A model generated the notes under the pieces. The model ran no database searches. It was not told where the DNA came from and saw only the letters and a list, made by a program, of their open reading frames with translations. From Lysobacterales bacterium (GTDB lineage: Bacteria > Pseudomonadota > Gammaproteobacteria > Xanthomonadales > SZUA-5), in the NCBI GenBank assembly GCA_020442775.1, contig JAGRJL010000100.1, forward strand, positions 1 through 33,556: a DNA stretch of 33,556 nt. The letters are read 5' to 3'. Positions 1 to 7,499 of this stretch are shown in pieces (position 1 is the stretch's first letter; every line of letters starts with the position of its first letter). A program made the translations under genes and the position numbers.

Positions 1-556
1 TCGGATTGAGATCCACATAGGTCATTGCCGACAGAATCGCGCCTTCGTCCTCCAGTCGCTGGCAATGGAAGCGCTTGTCCCAGAAGTGGCCTTTCTTGCC
101 GGATTCGGCATTGGCGCGCCGCGCGATGGGGTAGTTGAGGGCGGCCATCAAGTGGCTCAGCGAGCCGAGTCGTGATCTCAGGACCGCGATGCGCTTGGGG
201 TTGTCCTTGAGATTGTTTGCCCGGTTCAATCGCTGCTGCTCGTCTTCGCCTTCCCGTCGATAGAGCGCTGTCGCTCGCTGGGCGACTTCCAGCGCGCTCC
301 AACTTGCCGCCTGTTCCGGGTCAACCGTGATCACCAGATGCAGGTGATTGCTCATCACCGCGTAACTGTGTACCGCGACGGCAAAGATTTCCGCCAGCTC
401 CTCAATTCGCGCCGCGATCCAGTCGCGGCGGTGATCGAAGTTCTGGCCGGTTCGCTTATCCATCCCGCACAGATACATCTGCTGCACCACACGCGCGGTG
501 CAGTGGAAGTGGCCGGGTAGACCGGGCGGTGCAGTGAGGTGGCGCGCTGCTGTCAT
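1..556 (-). CDS. IS200-like / RAYT-type transposase, partial
   Basis: The reading frame starts at ATG 556 and runs off the left edge, leaving about 185 residues. The visible protein has an early FHCTARV segment, then LCGMD and NFDHRRDWI, and then the HUH-type metal motif in AVMSNHLHLVITVD. Near the edge it reads HFWDKRFHCQRLEDEG and AMTYVDLNP. This order is characteristic of the IS200/IS605-like Y1 transposase superfamily, specifically the chromosomal REP-associated (RAYT) type found as single copies in gammaproteobacteria. These enzymes nick and join single-stranded DNA at hairpins. The C-terminal end is outside the window, so I cannot tell whether the gene is intact. A short hairpin-forming sequence lies 57-74 bp upstream of its start and could be a cognate REP. 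Confidence 0.88.
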   Translation of the reverse strand, partial: MTAARHLTAPPGLPGHFHCTARVVQQMYLCGMDKRTGQNFDHRRDWIAARIEELAEIFAVAVHSYAVMSNHLHLVITVDPEQAASWSALEVAQRATALYRREGEDEQQRLNRANNLKDNPKRIAVLRSRLGSLSHLMAALNYPIARRANAESGKKGHFWDKRFHCQRLEDEGAILSAMTYVDLNP

Positions 557-570
557 GCCCGGGAGCATGA
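553..570. repeat. Short palindrome at the RAYT start codon
   Basis: TCATGC at 553-558 is repeated inverted as GCATGA at 565-570 around a six-base CCGGGA spacer. It covers the start codon of the minus-strand transposase. It could reduce translation of the gene or be a recognition palindrome; no direct evidence for either. Confidence 0.35.
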
Positions 571-928
571 CGCGCGCCGCCTGGCTTGTCTGTCAGGGAT
601 TTGCTCGATACGTGTAGGAATCCTCTTACACAGTGGGTGTCGCCGAGTCAGCACATGGCCGGTTCGACCTCCTGCGCCGCCGCGATTTCGCCCAGCGACC
701 CACCGATCGGTTCGGGCCGGAGAACGCAAATCGCACACATTCGTTTCGGAAACGCTTCAAAGCTGACTGATTCCGGGTGCCTTTTTCGAGTCACTAAGAG
801 TGACCAATAAATTTGCGTGCTGCGCGTGTGTCAGCGCGGTATTACCCGACTGGCGCAGGCGCGTCCTGCCGCTTCTGTCGGACCAGTTTCAGGGTGATGA
901 ACACCAAGCCGTGTCAGGAGTAACCGCA
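557..928. other. Intergenic stretch between the transposase and the next gene
   Basis: No convincing gene. It contains the REP-like segment (584-632). Small overlapping frames on both strands have no recognisable domain. A GTG at 800 opens the long frame of the next gene, but the stretch 800-928 reads as a Cys- and Arg-rich leader without signal character and is treated here as untranslated. Confidence 0.5.
613..630. repeat. REP-like hairpin upstream of the RAYT gene
   Basis: Seven bases (613-619) pair with 624-630 around a four-base loop, with one G-T pair. The 5' arm contains GTAG. It sits within a 49-bp stretch (584-632) that resembles 4552-4600, which lies away from the transposase. RAYT genes are normally flanked by such imperfect palindromes. 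The assignment as a REP is inferred from position and form only. Confidence 0.4.
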
Positions 929-1861
929 TTGATTGCGCTGATTAGAAAGTATCCATATTTCCTCGGGGTAATGGCTTTGGTCATCCTGGTATTTACTGCC
1001 GAAGTGAATGTATCGAGGTGGCAGCCGGCTTTCCTGACTCAATCGGATGTCCGGCAAAGCTCTCCCGATCTGACAACTACGGATCGGGCAGCAACAGGCT
1101 TGCCCACCATGTCAAAGACTGAGGCCGCGAATCACCAGGAAGGGCGCGAGCCACTTCTTACCATAGATAGTGCGTCCAGCTACGAGGATCTGAAAGCTCA
1201 GCTTGAGCCGTTGGCGGACACGGACTATCCGGTCGCGCTTAGGACGCTTGCTCAGATTTACGAATACTGCGCAAATTACGCGGTTTCTCCGGAAATGTTT
1301 CATCAGGCTAGAGAGGCTATGAGCGAGTTGGTTCCAGAAAATGCGGAAGCCTATATGCGCATAGCCAAAACTGTTGACACGCGCTGCAGTCGTCTCGATG
1401 GCGGTGATCCGATTCCGATGGAGCTGCGTCAACTTTCTCTTATGCAGGCAGCGGAGGCGGGTGATACCTACTCCAGGATCAAGCTGGCAGTGATGTCGGG
1501 TGACAACGTCTCCCCAGGAGAAATTGACGCGATGGTGGATGACGCATTGATGGGTGGTGACCCACAGGCAATCCTGGCGCTAGGCGACCTGATGGCAATG
1601 CCTGGCGCCGGGGAAAAGTATGCGGAGTTCTCTGGGACCGGTGCGCAGTTTGCCTGGATGGTTTTCGCGTGCAGGAATGGGCCCCCGGGTCTTTGTGATC
1701 GAAATAGCCACTTGATGACGAACCTGTGCCTTTATCAAGGTACCTGTCGTTACCAAAACCTTGAAGAATATGTCAGAACGGAGGTGTTTACAGGGGAGCA
1801 GTCAGGAAAGCTTGATCAAATCATTAGACAAATTCAGGATAGATCGCAAATAGCGTACTGA
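929..1861 (+). CDS. Membrane-anchored helical-repeat protein of unknown function
   Basis: I chose TTG 929 as the start: it follows CAGGAG (915-920) at good spacing, and the next gene has the same CAGGAGTAA leader. This gives 310 aa. A GTG at 800 would add 43 residues of poor quality. The N-terminus has a single membrane segment (about residues 8-24, YPYFLGVMALVILVFTA), so the bulk is predicted to be periplasmic. The remainder is rich in short Ala-rich helix pairs (ALRTLAQIYEYC, LMQAAEAGDTYSRIKLAVMSG, ALMGGDPQAILALGDLMA) that resemble Sel1/TPR-type repeats, although no repeat is canonical. Several Cys near the C-terminus (FACRNGPPGLCD, LCLYQGTC) suggest disulfides in an exported domain. It precedes the 1890 gene by 28 bp and is probably co-transcribed with it. 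Function unknown. Confidence 0.7.
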   Translation: MIALIRKYPYFLGVMALVILVFTAEVNVSRWQPAFLTQSDVRQSSPDLTTTDRAATGLPTMSKTEAANHQEGREPLLTIDSASSYEDLKAQLEPLADTDYPVALRTLAQIYEYCANYAVSPEMFHQAREAMSELVPENAEAYMRIAKTVDTRCSRLDGGDPIPMELRQLSLMQAAEAGDTYSRIKLAVMSGDNVSPGEIDAMVDDALMGGDPQAILALGDLMAMPGAGEKYAEFSGTGAQFAWMVFACRNGPPGLCDRNSHLMTNLCLYQGTCRYQNLEEYVRTEVFTGEQSGKLDQIIRQIQDRSQIAY

Positions 1862-1889
1862 ATCAATAACCAACAGGAGTAAGTGTGTC

Positions 1890-2366
1890 ATGAAAGTCTT
1901 CATCAGGAGTGTTTTTGTTTTGTTACTTTTGATTTCCGGGGCCGCGCAGTCGCAGGGAATCGAGATCGATGCACGCGAGGCGCCGTATTCTGGGGTCCCC
2001 GGTGCAGATGTTGTCGCCACCGGTATGGCAGAGAATCGCCATGCGACGACGATGAACTTGATGGGGCTCTACATCGATCTTCATCCGCCGGCGCTGTTCG
2101 CCATTCCCAATGGTTCGGTCATTACCATTATCTACGCGGACGGCAGCAGCGAGAAGTACCTTAAAACATGCACCAGCGGCACCGCATGCGTAAAGGCTAT
2201 TCCTGGTTCTCGCCGGGATAGCAATGGCAATGCCATCGGCGGCGGTGGCGGCGGTGGTGGCGGTGCGGGCGGCTACATCTACTTTGGCGGATTGATGTTC
2301 GGATCTGGCTGCATTTACGGATGCGTGGTCGGAACCGTTGAAGTAGGCGAAATTGAGCAGCCATGA
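1890..2366 (+). CDS. Exported glycine-rich protein of unknown function
   Basis: 158 aa with a clear Sec signal peptide (MKVFIRSVFVLLLLISGAAQSQ), so it should be periplasmic or secreted. The middle has a pair of Cys (KTCTSGTACVK), then a run of nine glycines and further Gly-rich sequence, then GSGCIYGCVVGTVEVGE with two more Cys. Four Cys in a secreted protein suggest two disulfides. The Gly run looks like a flexible linker joining an N-terminal beta-type domain to a short C-terminal segment. AGGAG at 1875-1879 is the ribosome binding site. It is the second gene of a likely operon with the 929 gene and is followed 45 bp later by a strong hairpin. No family recognised. Confidence 0.75.
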   Translation: MKVFIRSVFVLLLLISGAAQSQGIEIDAREAPYSGVPGADVVATGMAENRHATTMNLMGLYIDLHPPALFAIPNGSVITIIYADGSSEKYLKTCTSGTACVKAIPGSRRDSNGNAIGGGGGGGGGAGGYIYFGGLMFGSGCIYGCVVGTVEVGEIEQP

Positions 2367-2411
2367 GGCGACTCAAAGGTTTCGTCGGAAAGCGAACATC
2401 GTGAGTCCGAA

Positions 2412-2444
2412 GCTACCGACTCGTCCAGCTGGCGAGTCGGTAGC
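2412..2444. terminator. Strong hairpin after the 929-1890 gene pair
   Basis: A perfect 12-bp stem (2412-2423 with 2433-2444) closes a nine-base loop, and the loop itself contains a short CCAGCTGG palindrome. It lies 45 bp after the stop of the 1890 gene. There is no T-run, so it may be a weak terminator or a transcript-stabilising hairpin. Confidence 0.55.
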
Positions 2445-2464
2445 GTGGAGACGGATGTGCGCTC

Positions 2465-2542
2465 GCAACGGCGATGCAACCGGTCGCCTGGGATCGCGCC
2501 GGGGTCACGTGACGAACTCCGTGCATGCGCATCATTGCGGTG
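2465..2542. repeat. Diverged intergenic repeat, copy 1
   Basis: About 78 bp that align with 3737-3815. The last 25 bases (2518-2542) match 24 of 25 positions of 3791-3815. Both copies lie about 90 bp upstream of a plus-strand gene for a membrane or exported protein. No known element recognised. Confidence 0.7.
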
Positions 2543-2634
2543 CCTGATTGATTCCGGTACCCGCGCCATTGTGTCGGAGGTTGTCGCTGCGCATACGGTA
2601 GTATCCGGCTGAAGTTCCATCAGGCGTTGCGATT

Positions 2635-3345
2635 GTGCGACTAGTGAAGATCAACTGGGCGAAGACCGCCACAGAACTACTGACCATCATCGCCGGCGTG
2701 CTAATCGCCTTGTGGATCGGGGAATTGCGCCAGGGCTACCTCGACCGCCAGAAAGAGCAGGAATATCTGTTGCGCCTGGCCGAAGACCTGGGCCAGGACA
2801 TCGATGAGATCGAGAGGGTCAATAGGCACATTGATGGTCGCGTAACTGCGGCCCTGAACGCTCTCAGATTCCTCGATTCGGGACCGGACGCATCCCCTCT
2901 CGAGACGACGATCGGCGACTTTGACCGAGCCGGCTATATCACCTTTTTCATCCATGCCCGATCGACCTGGGACGACCTTGCAGCGACCGGCAGTCTGCAG
3001 CTGATCACCGACAGCACACTTCGGCGGTCGCTCAGCCGCTACTACCGCTCAACGCGCTTCATCGATGAGTTCGACGAATCAAAAATCGAGCAGATTTGGC
3101 ACGGCTACCGGGTCGAATTGGACAACCATCTGTCGCCCATGTTGATTCTGGACGCTCGTCGAGCCAATGGTGAGGGGATCGACATTGATCGCGTCGATCT
3201 GGAAGCGTTGCGGGGCTCAAGAAGCTTGCGCATCGGACTGGAAAAGATCATCGCCATGGGCGAGGTCGAGAAGCGGATGGTGAGCAACCTGGGAGAGCAA
3301 ACGAGCGCCTTGTTGGAGCGGGTGTCAGAACTATCGGCGCTTTGA
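2635..3345 (+). CDS. DUF6090-like membrane-anchored protein
   Basis: 236 aa from GTG 2635 (a second GTG at 2644 is possible). A single N-terminal membrane segment (ATELLTIIAGVLIALWIGEL, about residues 10-29) is followed directly by a charged, mostly helical domain (DRQKEQEYLLRLAEDLGQD) that continues to the end. This layout, with the WAKTA/IIAGVLIAL start and then a Leu/Asp/Glu-rich helical body, is that of the DUF6090-like proteins often seen in Bacteroidetes and some Proteobacteria. Their role is not known. It stands alone: preceded by intergenic repeat copy 1 and followed by 555 bp without a gene. The family call is from memory of the pattern, so treat it as tentative. Confidence 0.75.
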   Translation: MRLVKINWAKTATELLTIIAGVLIALWIGELRQGYLDRQKEQEYLLRLAEDLGQDIDEIERVNRHIDGRVTAALNALRFLDSGPDASPLETTIGDFDRAGYITFFIHARSTWDDLAATGSLQLITDSTLRRSLSRYYRSTRFIDEFDESKIEQIWHGYRVELDNHLSPMLILDARRANGEGIDIDRVDLEALRGSRSLRIGLEKIIAMGEVEKRMVSNLGEQTSALLERVSELSAL

Positions 3346-3900
3346 GGATCACCAGCACTACCACCACGACCACGACAAACGATCGGACCTCCCGATTCTG
3401 GAAGGCACTCGCCCCGCCGGATTTTGGAAGGCGATTCGGCCTGGCGCCGCGAATTGGATGTCTTTGCACGCCGAAGGGGTAGGGAACGCCGGGAATTCGT
3501 CGATCGGCATCGGATTCTTCCGCAGCCGACCGTCCAGCCTTCGCCGGAGGTTAGCCTTCTGCCTGTTGCGCGCGGTGGCTCTCGCGAAGCTGGTTCTGCG
3601 TATCCACGTCCGACCGAGGCATTCAGTCAGCCGAAGTAGCGACCACCATTACCCTGATTTCTCACTCGGTACGCGGACAAGGTCGGCCTTCCATACGCCT
3701 CCCTCCTCGAGCAGTCTGCTGGACGGGCGCAGGTTGGCAACGGTAATAGCAGCCGTCACCTGGGACTGCGACCGGGTTTCGGTGGGAAATTCCGTGCACG
3801 CGCATCATTGCGGTGTCCGAGGGTGTTTTTTGGCTTGCGCTCCAACAAGAGAGCGGGCATTTTGTACTTCGCGACACAGGCAGCCACTTGGGGGTATTCG
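3346..3900. other. Long intergenic stretch with repeat copy 2
   Basis: No convincing gene. It holds the second copy of the diverged repeat (3737-3815) and an imperfect direct repeat of about 14 bases near 3395 and 3420 (GATTCTGGAAGGC / GATTTTGGAAGGC). Frames on both strands are Arg-rich, low-complexity shadows. Confidence 0.5.
3737..3815. repeat. Diverged intergenic repeat, copy 2
   Basis: Partner of 2465-2542. The conserved core is 3791-3815. It ends 85 bp before the start of the 3901 gene. The core contains a small CGCA-TCAT-TGCG hairpin. Confidence 0.7.
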
Positions 3901-4281
3901 ATGTACAGAATCGTTTGCTTGCTGACTTGTGCCTTTTTGGCTCAAGCCAATGTCGCGCTGGCTGAGAATTCGGTGCCCAGTGATGCTCGGCCAGAGCACC
4001 GATCCAGGATCGTGAAGCAGACCCTGACGCCGGTTTTCACCGGTACGGCTGCAGCCACACCGGTAGTGAAGAGAACAACAGCCTATTCGCTCACTTCGGC
4101 CATGACCAAGGGTGCGGACAACCAGGACCTGACCATGGAAGAGCGGTGGGCAAACAACGTCGTGATCTGTGAGCGCATCCAGGTCACCGGCAGTCGACTT
4201 CGAAACGAGGTCTGTCGCACGCGCGGCGAGTGGCAGGCGATGCGTACCGATGCGCGTGACGCCGTGATTTTCAGTCGATAG
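3901..4281 (+). CDS. Small exported protein, GSRL/VC-R-EW family (copy 1)
   Basis: 126 aa starting at ATG 3901, chosen because it begins a good signal peptide (MYRIVCLLTCAFLAQANVALA); the open frame extends upstream to 3808 without signal character. The C-terminal half shares a motif with the two tandem genes at 28728 and 29207: G-DNQ-LTMEE-W, then an ICERI or VCKRM Cys, then TGSRL or SGSRL, then VC-(T/S)R-EW-AMR. Two conserved Cys about 20 residues apart probably form a disulfide in the periplasm. Its N-terminal half differs from the other two. Similar short exported proteins with a Cys-GSRL-Cys-EW pattern occur widely in Proteobacteria, but I know of no assigned function. Confidence 0.8.
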   Translation: MYRIVCLLTCAFLAQANVALAENSVPSDARPEHRSRIVKQTLTPVFTGTAAATPVVKRTTAYSLTSAMTKGADNQDLTMEERWANNVVICERIQVTGSRLRNEVCRTRGEWQAMRTDARDAVIFSR

Positions 4282-4665
4282 AACTGGCTTGCGGCGGAGC
4301 TGGGCGCCCTGATTTCGGAACAGCGATCTGCCACCGGCGGCCATCTGACCGCCGTGGAGCTCAGGAGGTATCGGGGGACGTTCGGATATCAATCGCGCCC
4401 GTGATCGATTTTCTGACCAGTCAGTCGATCCGCCCTGCACAAGATCATCCGCCATTCCACGCGGGCGCCGCAGCGACAGTGGCCGAGTTGGCCGAGTGGG
4501 CAATAATCTGACGGGCGAGGGCGGTCAGGGACAGCGTTGCTTGGGGAGGGGGGTTGTCTGTCGGAGAACTGCTCAATCTCCATAGGCACATTCCTGCACT
4601 TCGAGGCAGTTGCCCTTTGCCCGTGAACGCGAACAGCGTCTGCAGCAGGGGGTGGGAAATCTGGG
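4282..4665. other. Intergenic stretch, REP-like segment
   Basis: No convincing gene. Positions 4552-4600 resemble 584-632 near the RAYT gene (shared TTGTCTGTC, GCTC and TAGG blocks with matching spacing). The rest shows nothing recognisable. Confidence 0.45.
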
Positions 4666-5763
4666 CTAATCTGGTGACCGATCACGCCGAACGCCAGAGA
4701 ACCAGGAAAAAAGCAACATCAGCACCAGCGGAATCCCGTGAGCCAGGGTCAGCGCAAGGATCGCGTCCCTGCGGTAGCTCTGCATGACCACTTCTGGCGC
4801 ATCCATCTGCTCCACGATGCGGGTGCATGGAGGCAGTTCGCTGCGCTCCAACCTCTCGCTCAGAAGGTTGAGGTACCTGCGCATAGCGCGCGTATCGCGC
4901 GCGACAAGGTACTGGCCGTGATCGAAACTGGGCCGGTCAGCTTCGTTGGAAGCAGAGCGGTTCGATCCCAACCAGACACAATGGCTACCTGCTGTAATGG
5001 CAGCGCTCACCTGCTCGCGGTCGGCGCTGCCCGAAACCAGCGGCTCAACTCGCCAACTCGTCCCGCGGTCCTGATTGGCATGGGTCTTCTGCTGGTTGCC
5101 CAAGCTCCGGCGAAAGTCGCGCTGGCCTAGCCGAGGTATCGTGCGAGCCTGCTCGATTTTATACACGCCTTCCCGCTCGTGCAGTACCAGTTCATCAGCA
5201 GTGGCCAGCCTGGTCACCGCTTGCTGCTGCAGCCACAAGGCCCCATCAAGCGCGTAGAGCAGCACCAACAGCGGTGCGAAATGACAGATGGTCAGTCCGG
5301 CGACGTAGGACTCGGGAAGCTGAATTGGGCGGTGCCCGGAGCGACTCCCAATGATTCTGCACGGGATCCGGGCGACGCGTTGGTACTGGACGATGACTGT
5401 GAGCCACAACGCGGCGACCAGCGCGGATGCGATTGTGCTGCCCGCAATGCGGGCCACGGGCAATGCCAGCAGCAACAGCAGTCCGGCCATGAGCACAAAC
5501 AGGAGATGGCACACCAGCAAATCGGTGAGCAGTGAAAGCGTGCCTGGCCGGTTCTCTTGCGCTGCCCCTAACAAACGCCCACTCGCGCTGGACGCATGGC
5601 CGGTATCGAATTTATGGCCACAGCGGGCAGTTCCCTGGACTGCTTTGCTGCGTCTGGTCGCCGACCCCAAGAAAGCAGGGGCGCGGCGAAATGCGCCCAT
5701 GGTTCCACCATCCAGCCCAAGCTCGGAGTCCCCCTGCATCGAGGGCTTCGATCTTAACCGCAA
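4666..5763 (-). CDS. Multi-pass membrane protein of unknown function
   Basis: An open frame of 365 codons on the minus strand. From about residue 75 on it reads as a real membrane protein: a long hydrophobic hairpin (LLVCHLLFVLMAGLLLLLALPVARIAG and ALVAALWLTVIV), another segment (GLTICHFAPLLVLLYALDGALW), a soluble region of about 150 residues, and a C-terminal segment (LALTLAHGIPLVLMLLFSWF). The soluble region lies between the third and fourth segments. The first 70 or so residues are basic and low in quality, and the TTG at 5763 is a poor start, so the true start is probably internal (for example near 5520-5480). No family recognised. It is isolated between two intergenic stretches. Confidence 0.5.
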   Translation of the reverse strand: MRLRSKPSMQGDSELGLDGGTMGAFRRAPAFLGSATRRSKAVQGTARCGHKFDTGHASSASGRLLGAAQENRPGTLSLLTDLLVCHLLFVLMAGLLLLLALPVARIAGSTIASALVAALWLTVIVQYQRVARIPCRIIGSRSGHRPIQLPESYVAGLTICHFAPLLVLLYALDGALWLQQQAVTRLATADELVLHEREGVYKIEQARTIPRLGQRDFRRSLGNQQKTHANQDRGTSWRVEPLVSGSADREQVSAAITAGSHCVWLGSNRSASNEADRPSFDHGQYLVARDTRAMRRYLNLLSERLERSELPPCTRIVEQMDAPEVVMQSYRRDAILALTLAHGIPLVLMLLFSWFSGVRRDRSPD

Positions 5764-6037
5764 CGACTGGGCAAGGTGCTCGGCGATGTCCGCGCGGGTT
5801 GAGAGCGAGGTAGATCATCGCCGACCGATGCCGGCTGGTCTTTGAGGCGAAAGCCCCTGACGGCAGCCTTGACGGAGTGCAACAGCAGCGACTGCTCAAA
5901 CGAAAGGCGACCCCCAATTTACCGATGGTTGCTGGGGGAATATTCTGGATCGGTGGACCGGCGCCCAAAGCCAGCGCCGTGCTGAGCGGGGCCGTCCGGC
6001 AGTCAAGTCAATTTATTCGCCCGTGGGGTTGACCCGT

Positions 6038-6395
6038 ATGCCAACAGCAGGGATCTACAGTGGGAGCTGTCACTGCGGTGCAATCCAGTTCGAGATTGAA
6101 AGCGATTTTCCCGAGTTGACGACCTGCGATTGCTCGATCTGCTCGAAGAAGAATGCGCTCATGGTCAAAGTTCATGAGAGCCAGTTCAGGCTACTTCGAG
6201 GATCGGAGTTGCTGACCGAGTACCAATTCCACACCCGAACCGCGAAGCACTACTTCTGCAAGATTTGCGGCATCTACCCCTTTCATCGCAAACGGGTCAG
6301 CCCAGACTTTTTTCGGCGTCAACGTACGCTGTCTGGACGGATTCGACCCGGCGGGAATACCCGTGAGGTGTACCGCCGGCAGGGAGATGCCATGA
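6038..6395 (+). pseudogene. GFA-domain (CENP-V/GFA) protein, frameshifted
   Basis: The first 92 residues from ATG 6038 are a good GFA-family zinc protein: CHCG (residues 11-14), CDCSIC (30-35) and CKICG (74-78) carry the expected zinc ligands, and the FHR after CGIYP is also typical. At 6308-6313 there are six T where five would keep the frame. Removing one T restores DFFGVNVRCLDGFDPAGIPV and a stop at 6393-6395, giving a normal 118-aa protein. As written the frame shifts and runs on into the next gene. The stop of the restored frame overlaps the next start as ATGA. GFA-family proteins include glutathione-dependent formaldehyde-activating enzymes, but most members have no proven substrate. 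A homopolymer sequencing error is as likely as a real mutation. Confidence 0.82.
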
Positions 6396-7183
6396 GCCTG
6401 CGCGCGCCGATCTTTCAACTGGATGCCTTTGCCGATAGACACTTTTCCGGCAATCCCGCCGCAGTGCTGGTGCTGCAGCAATTCCCAGAGGCGAGCCTGA
6501 TGCAGGCGATCGCCGCCGAGAACAATCTCGCCGAAACCGCCTTTCTGGTACCGGCTGGGGAGAAATATCGGCTGCGCTGGTTCACCCCGACGACCGAAGT
6601 GCCGTTGTGCGGTCACGCCACGCTGGCCAGCGCAGCGGTCGTGATGGAGCGGCTTCAACCAGCACGCAGGAGCGTGATCTTCGAAACCGCCAGCGGCGAT
6701 CTGGGCGTGAGCAGAACGGCGTTCGGATATCGCATGAACTTCCCGCAGCGTCTTGCCGACCCGGTTGCAGCGCCGGTCAATCTGGCGCAGGCGCTGGGCG
6801 CGATACCGATAGAGGTACTCGCCAACGAATTCAACTACATGGTCCTGCTGGCGAGCGCGGGAGTGGTCCGCACCCTTGCTCCCGACCTCGCGGCCATCCG
6901 GGCGCTGGATCGAAGCGGGGTCATTGTGACGGCGCCAGGAGAGAAAGACTACGATTTCGTCAGCCGCTATTTTGCGCCGGCCAAGGGCATCCCGGAGGAC
7001 CCGGTGACCGGGGGTGCACACTGCATGTTGACCCCATACTGGGCCAAGCGACTGAACAAGAGAGAGTTTCGTGCCTTTCAGGCATCGCCGCGTGGGGGCG
7101 AGATTATCTGCAGGCTGACTGGCAGTCGCGTCGAGATGGAGGGTTCCTGCGTGTTCTATCTGGAGGGCGAAGTGGTGCTTTGA
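6392..7183 (+). CDS. PhzF-family isomerase/epimerase
   Basis: 263 aa from ATG 6392, a normal length for the family. The start is typical (MSLRAPIFQLDAFADRHFSGNPAAV). The catalytic Glu of PhzF-type enzymes is present as E48 in NNLAETAF. The two further family signatures are WFTPTTEVPLCGHATLA and RYFAPAKGIPEDPVTGGAHC. These enzymes have a diaminopimelate-epimerase-like double fold and move protons in small substrates; PhzF itself acts in phenazine synthesis, but no other phenazine gene is here, so the substrate is unknown. Its ATG overlaps the stop of the restored GFA frame, so the pair was translationally coupled. The continuous 386-codon frame beginning at 6023 is an artefact of the upstream frameshift. 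Confidence 0.9.
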   Translation: MSLRAPIFQLDAFADRHFSGNPAAVLVLQQFPEASLMQAIAAENNLAETAFLVPAGEKYRLRWFTPTTEVPLCGHATLASAAVVMERLQPARRSVIFETASGDLGVSRTAFGYRMNFPQRLADPVAAPVNLAQALGAIPIEVLANEFNYMVLLASAGVVRTLAPDLAAIRALDRSGVIVTAPGEKDYDFVSRYFAPAKGIPEDPVTGGAHCMLTPYWAKRLNKREFRAFQASPRGGEIICRLTGSRVEMEGSCVFYLEGEVVL

Positions 7184-7499
7184 AGGGTCGCTTGCGCCTT
7201 GCTTGTGGAAATGGGATTGCCCGAATGAGAAGCGCAGATGCCCAACAGCGGCTTGCCGACTGACTTTGAAGCGGAAATGCTTGGATTTGCAGGCCCCGAG
7301 TAGCGCCGTCGAAGGCAGAGCTTGGCGAAGACGCTGGAAGCCCGCGATCTTTGATGCGGGCTACGGAGCGGATCACTACACACCGTTCCGCGATGCCATT
7401 GCCGCGTCTTTTGACAGCTACAGGTCGCCGCACAAGGGTGACCTGATAGGCGCAAGGCCCGAGGCATTGTGCCCCGGGCCTTGATCGCACTGGGCTCCG
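7184..7499. other. Intergenic stretch between convergent genes
   Basis: No convincing gene; overlapping short frames have no recognisable content. The right part holds the hairpin at 7454-7482. Confidence 0.5.
7454..7482. terminator. Hairpin between convergent genes
   Basis: An eight-base stem (AAGGCCCG at 7454-7461, CGGGCCTT at 7475-7482), with further GC pairs possible inside. It lies 18 bp beyond the stop of the minus-strand 7500 gene and could also serve the PhzF transcript from the left. Confidence 0.55.

Noticed and set aside
4389-4685. Minus-strand 98-codon frame before the membrane protein
   Set aside because: Low-quality composition, no start signal, overlaps the REP-like segment.
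6023-7183. A single 386-aa GFA-PhzF fusion enzyme
   Set aside because: The junction segment does not resemble either family, while deleting one T gives the correct GFA ending and an ATGA overlap with the PhzF start.
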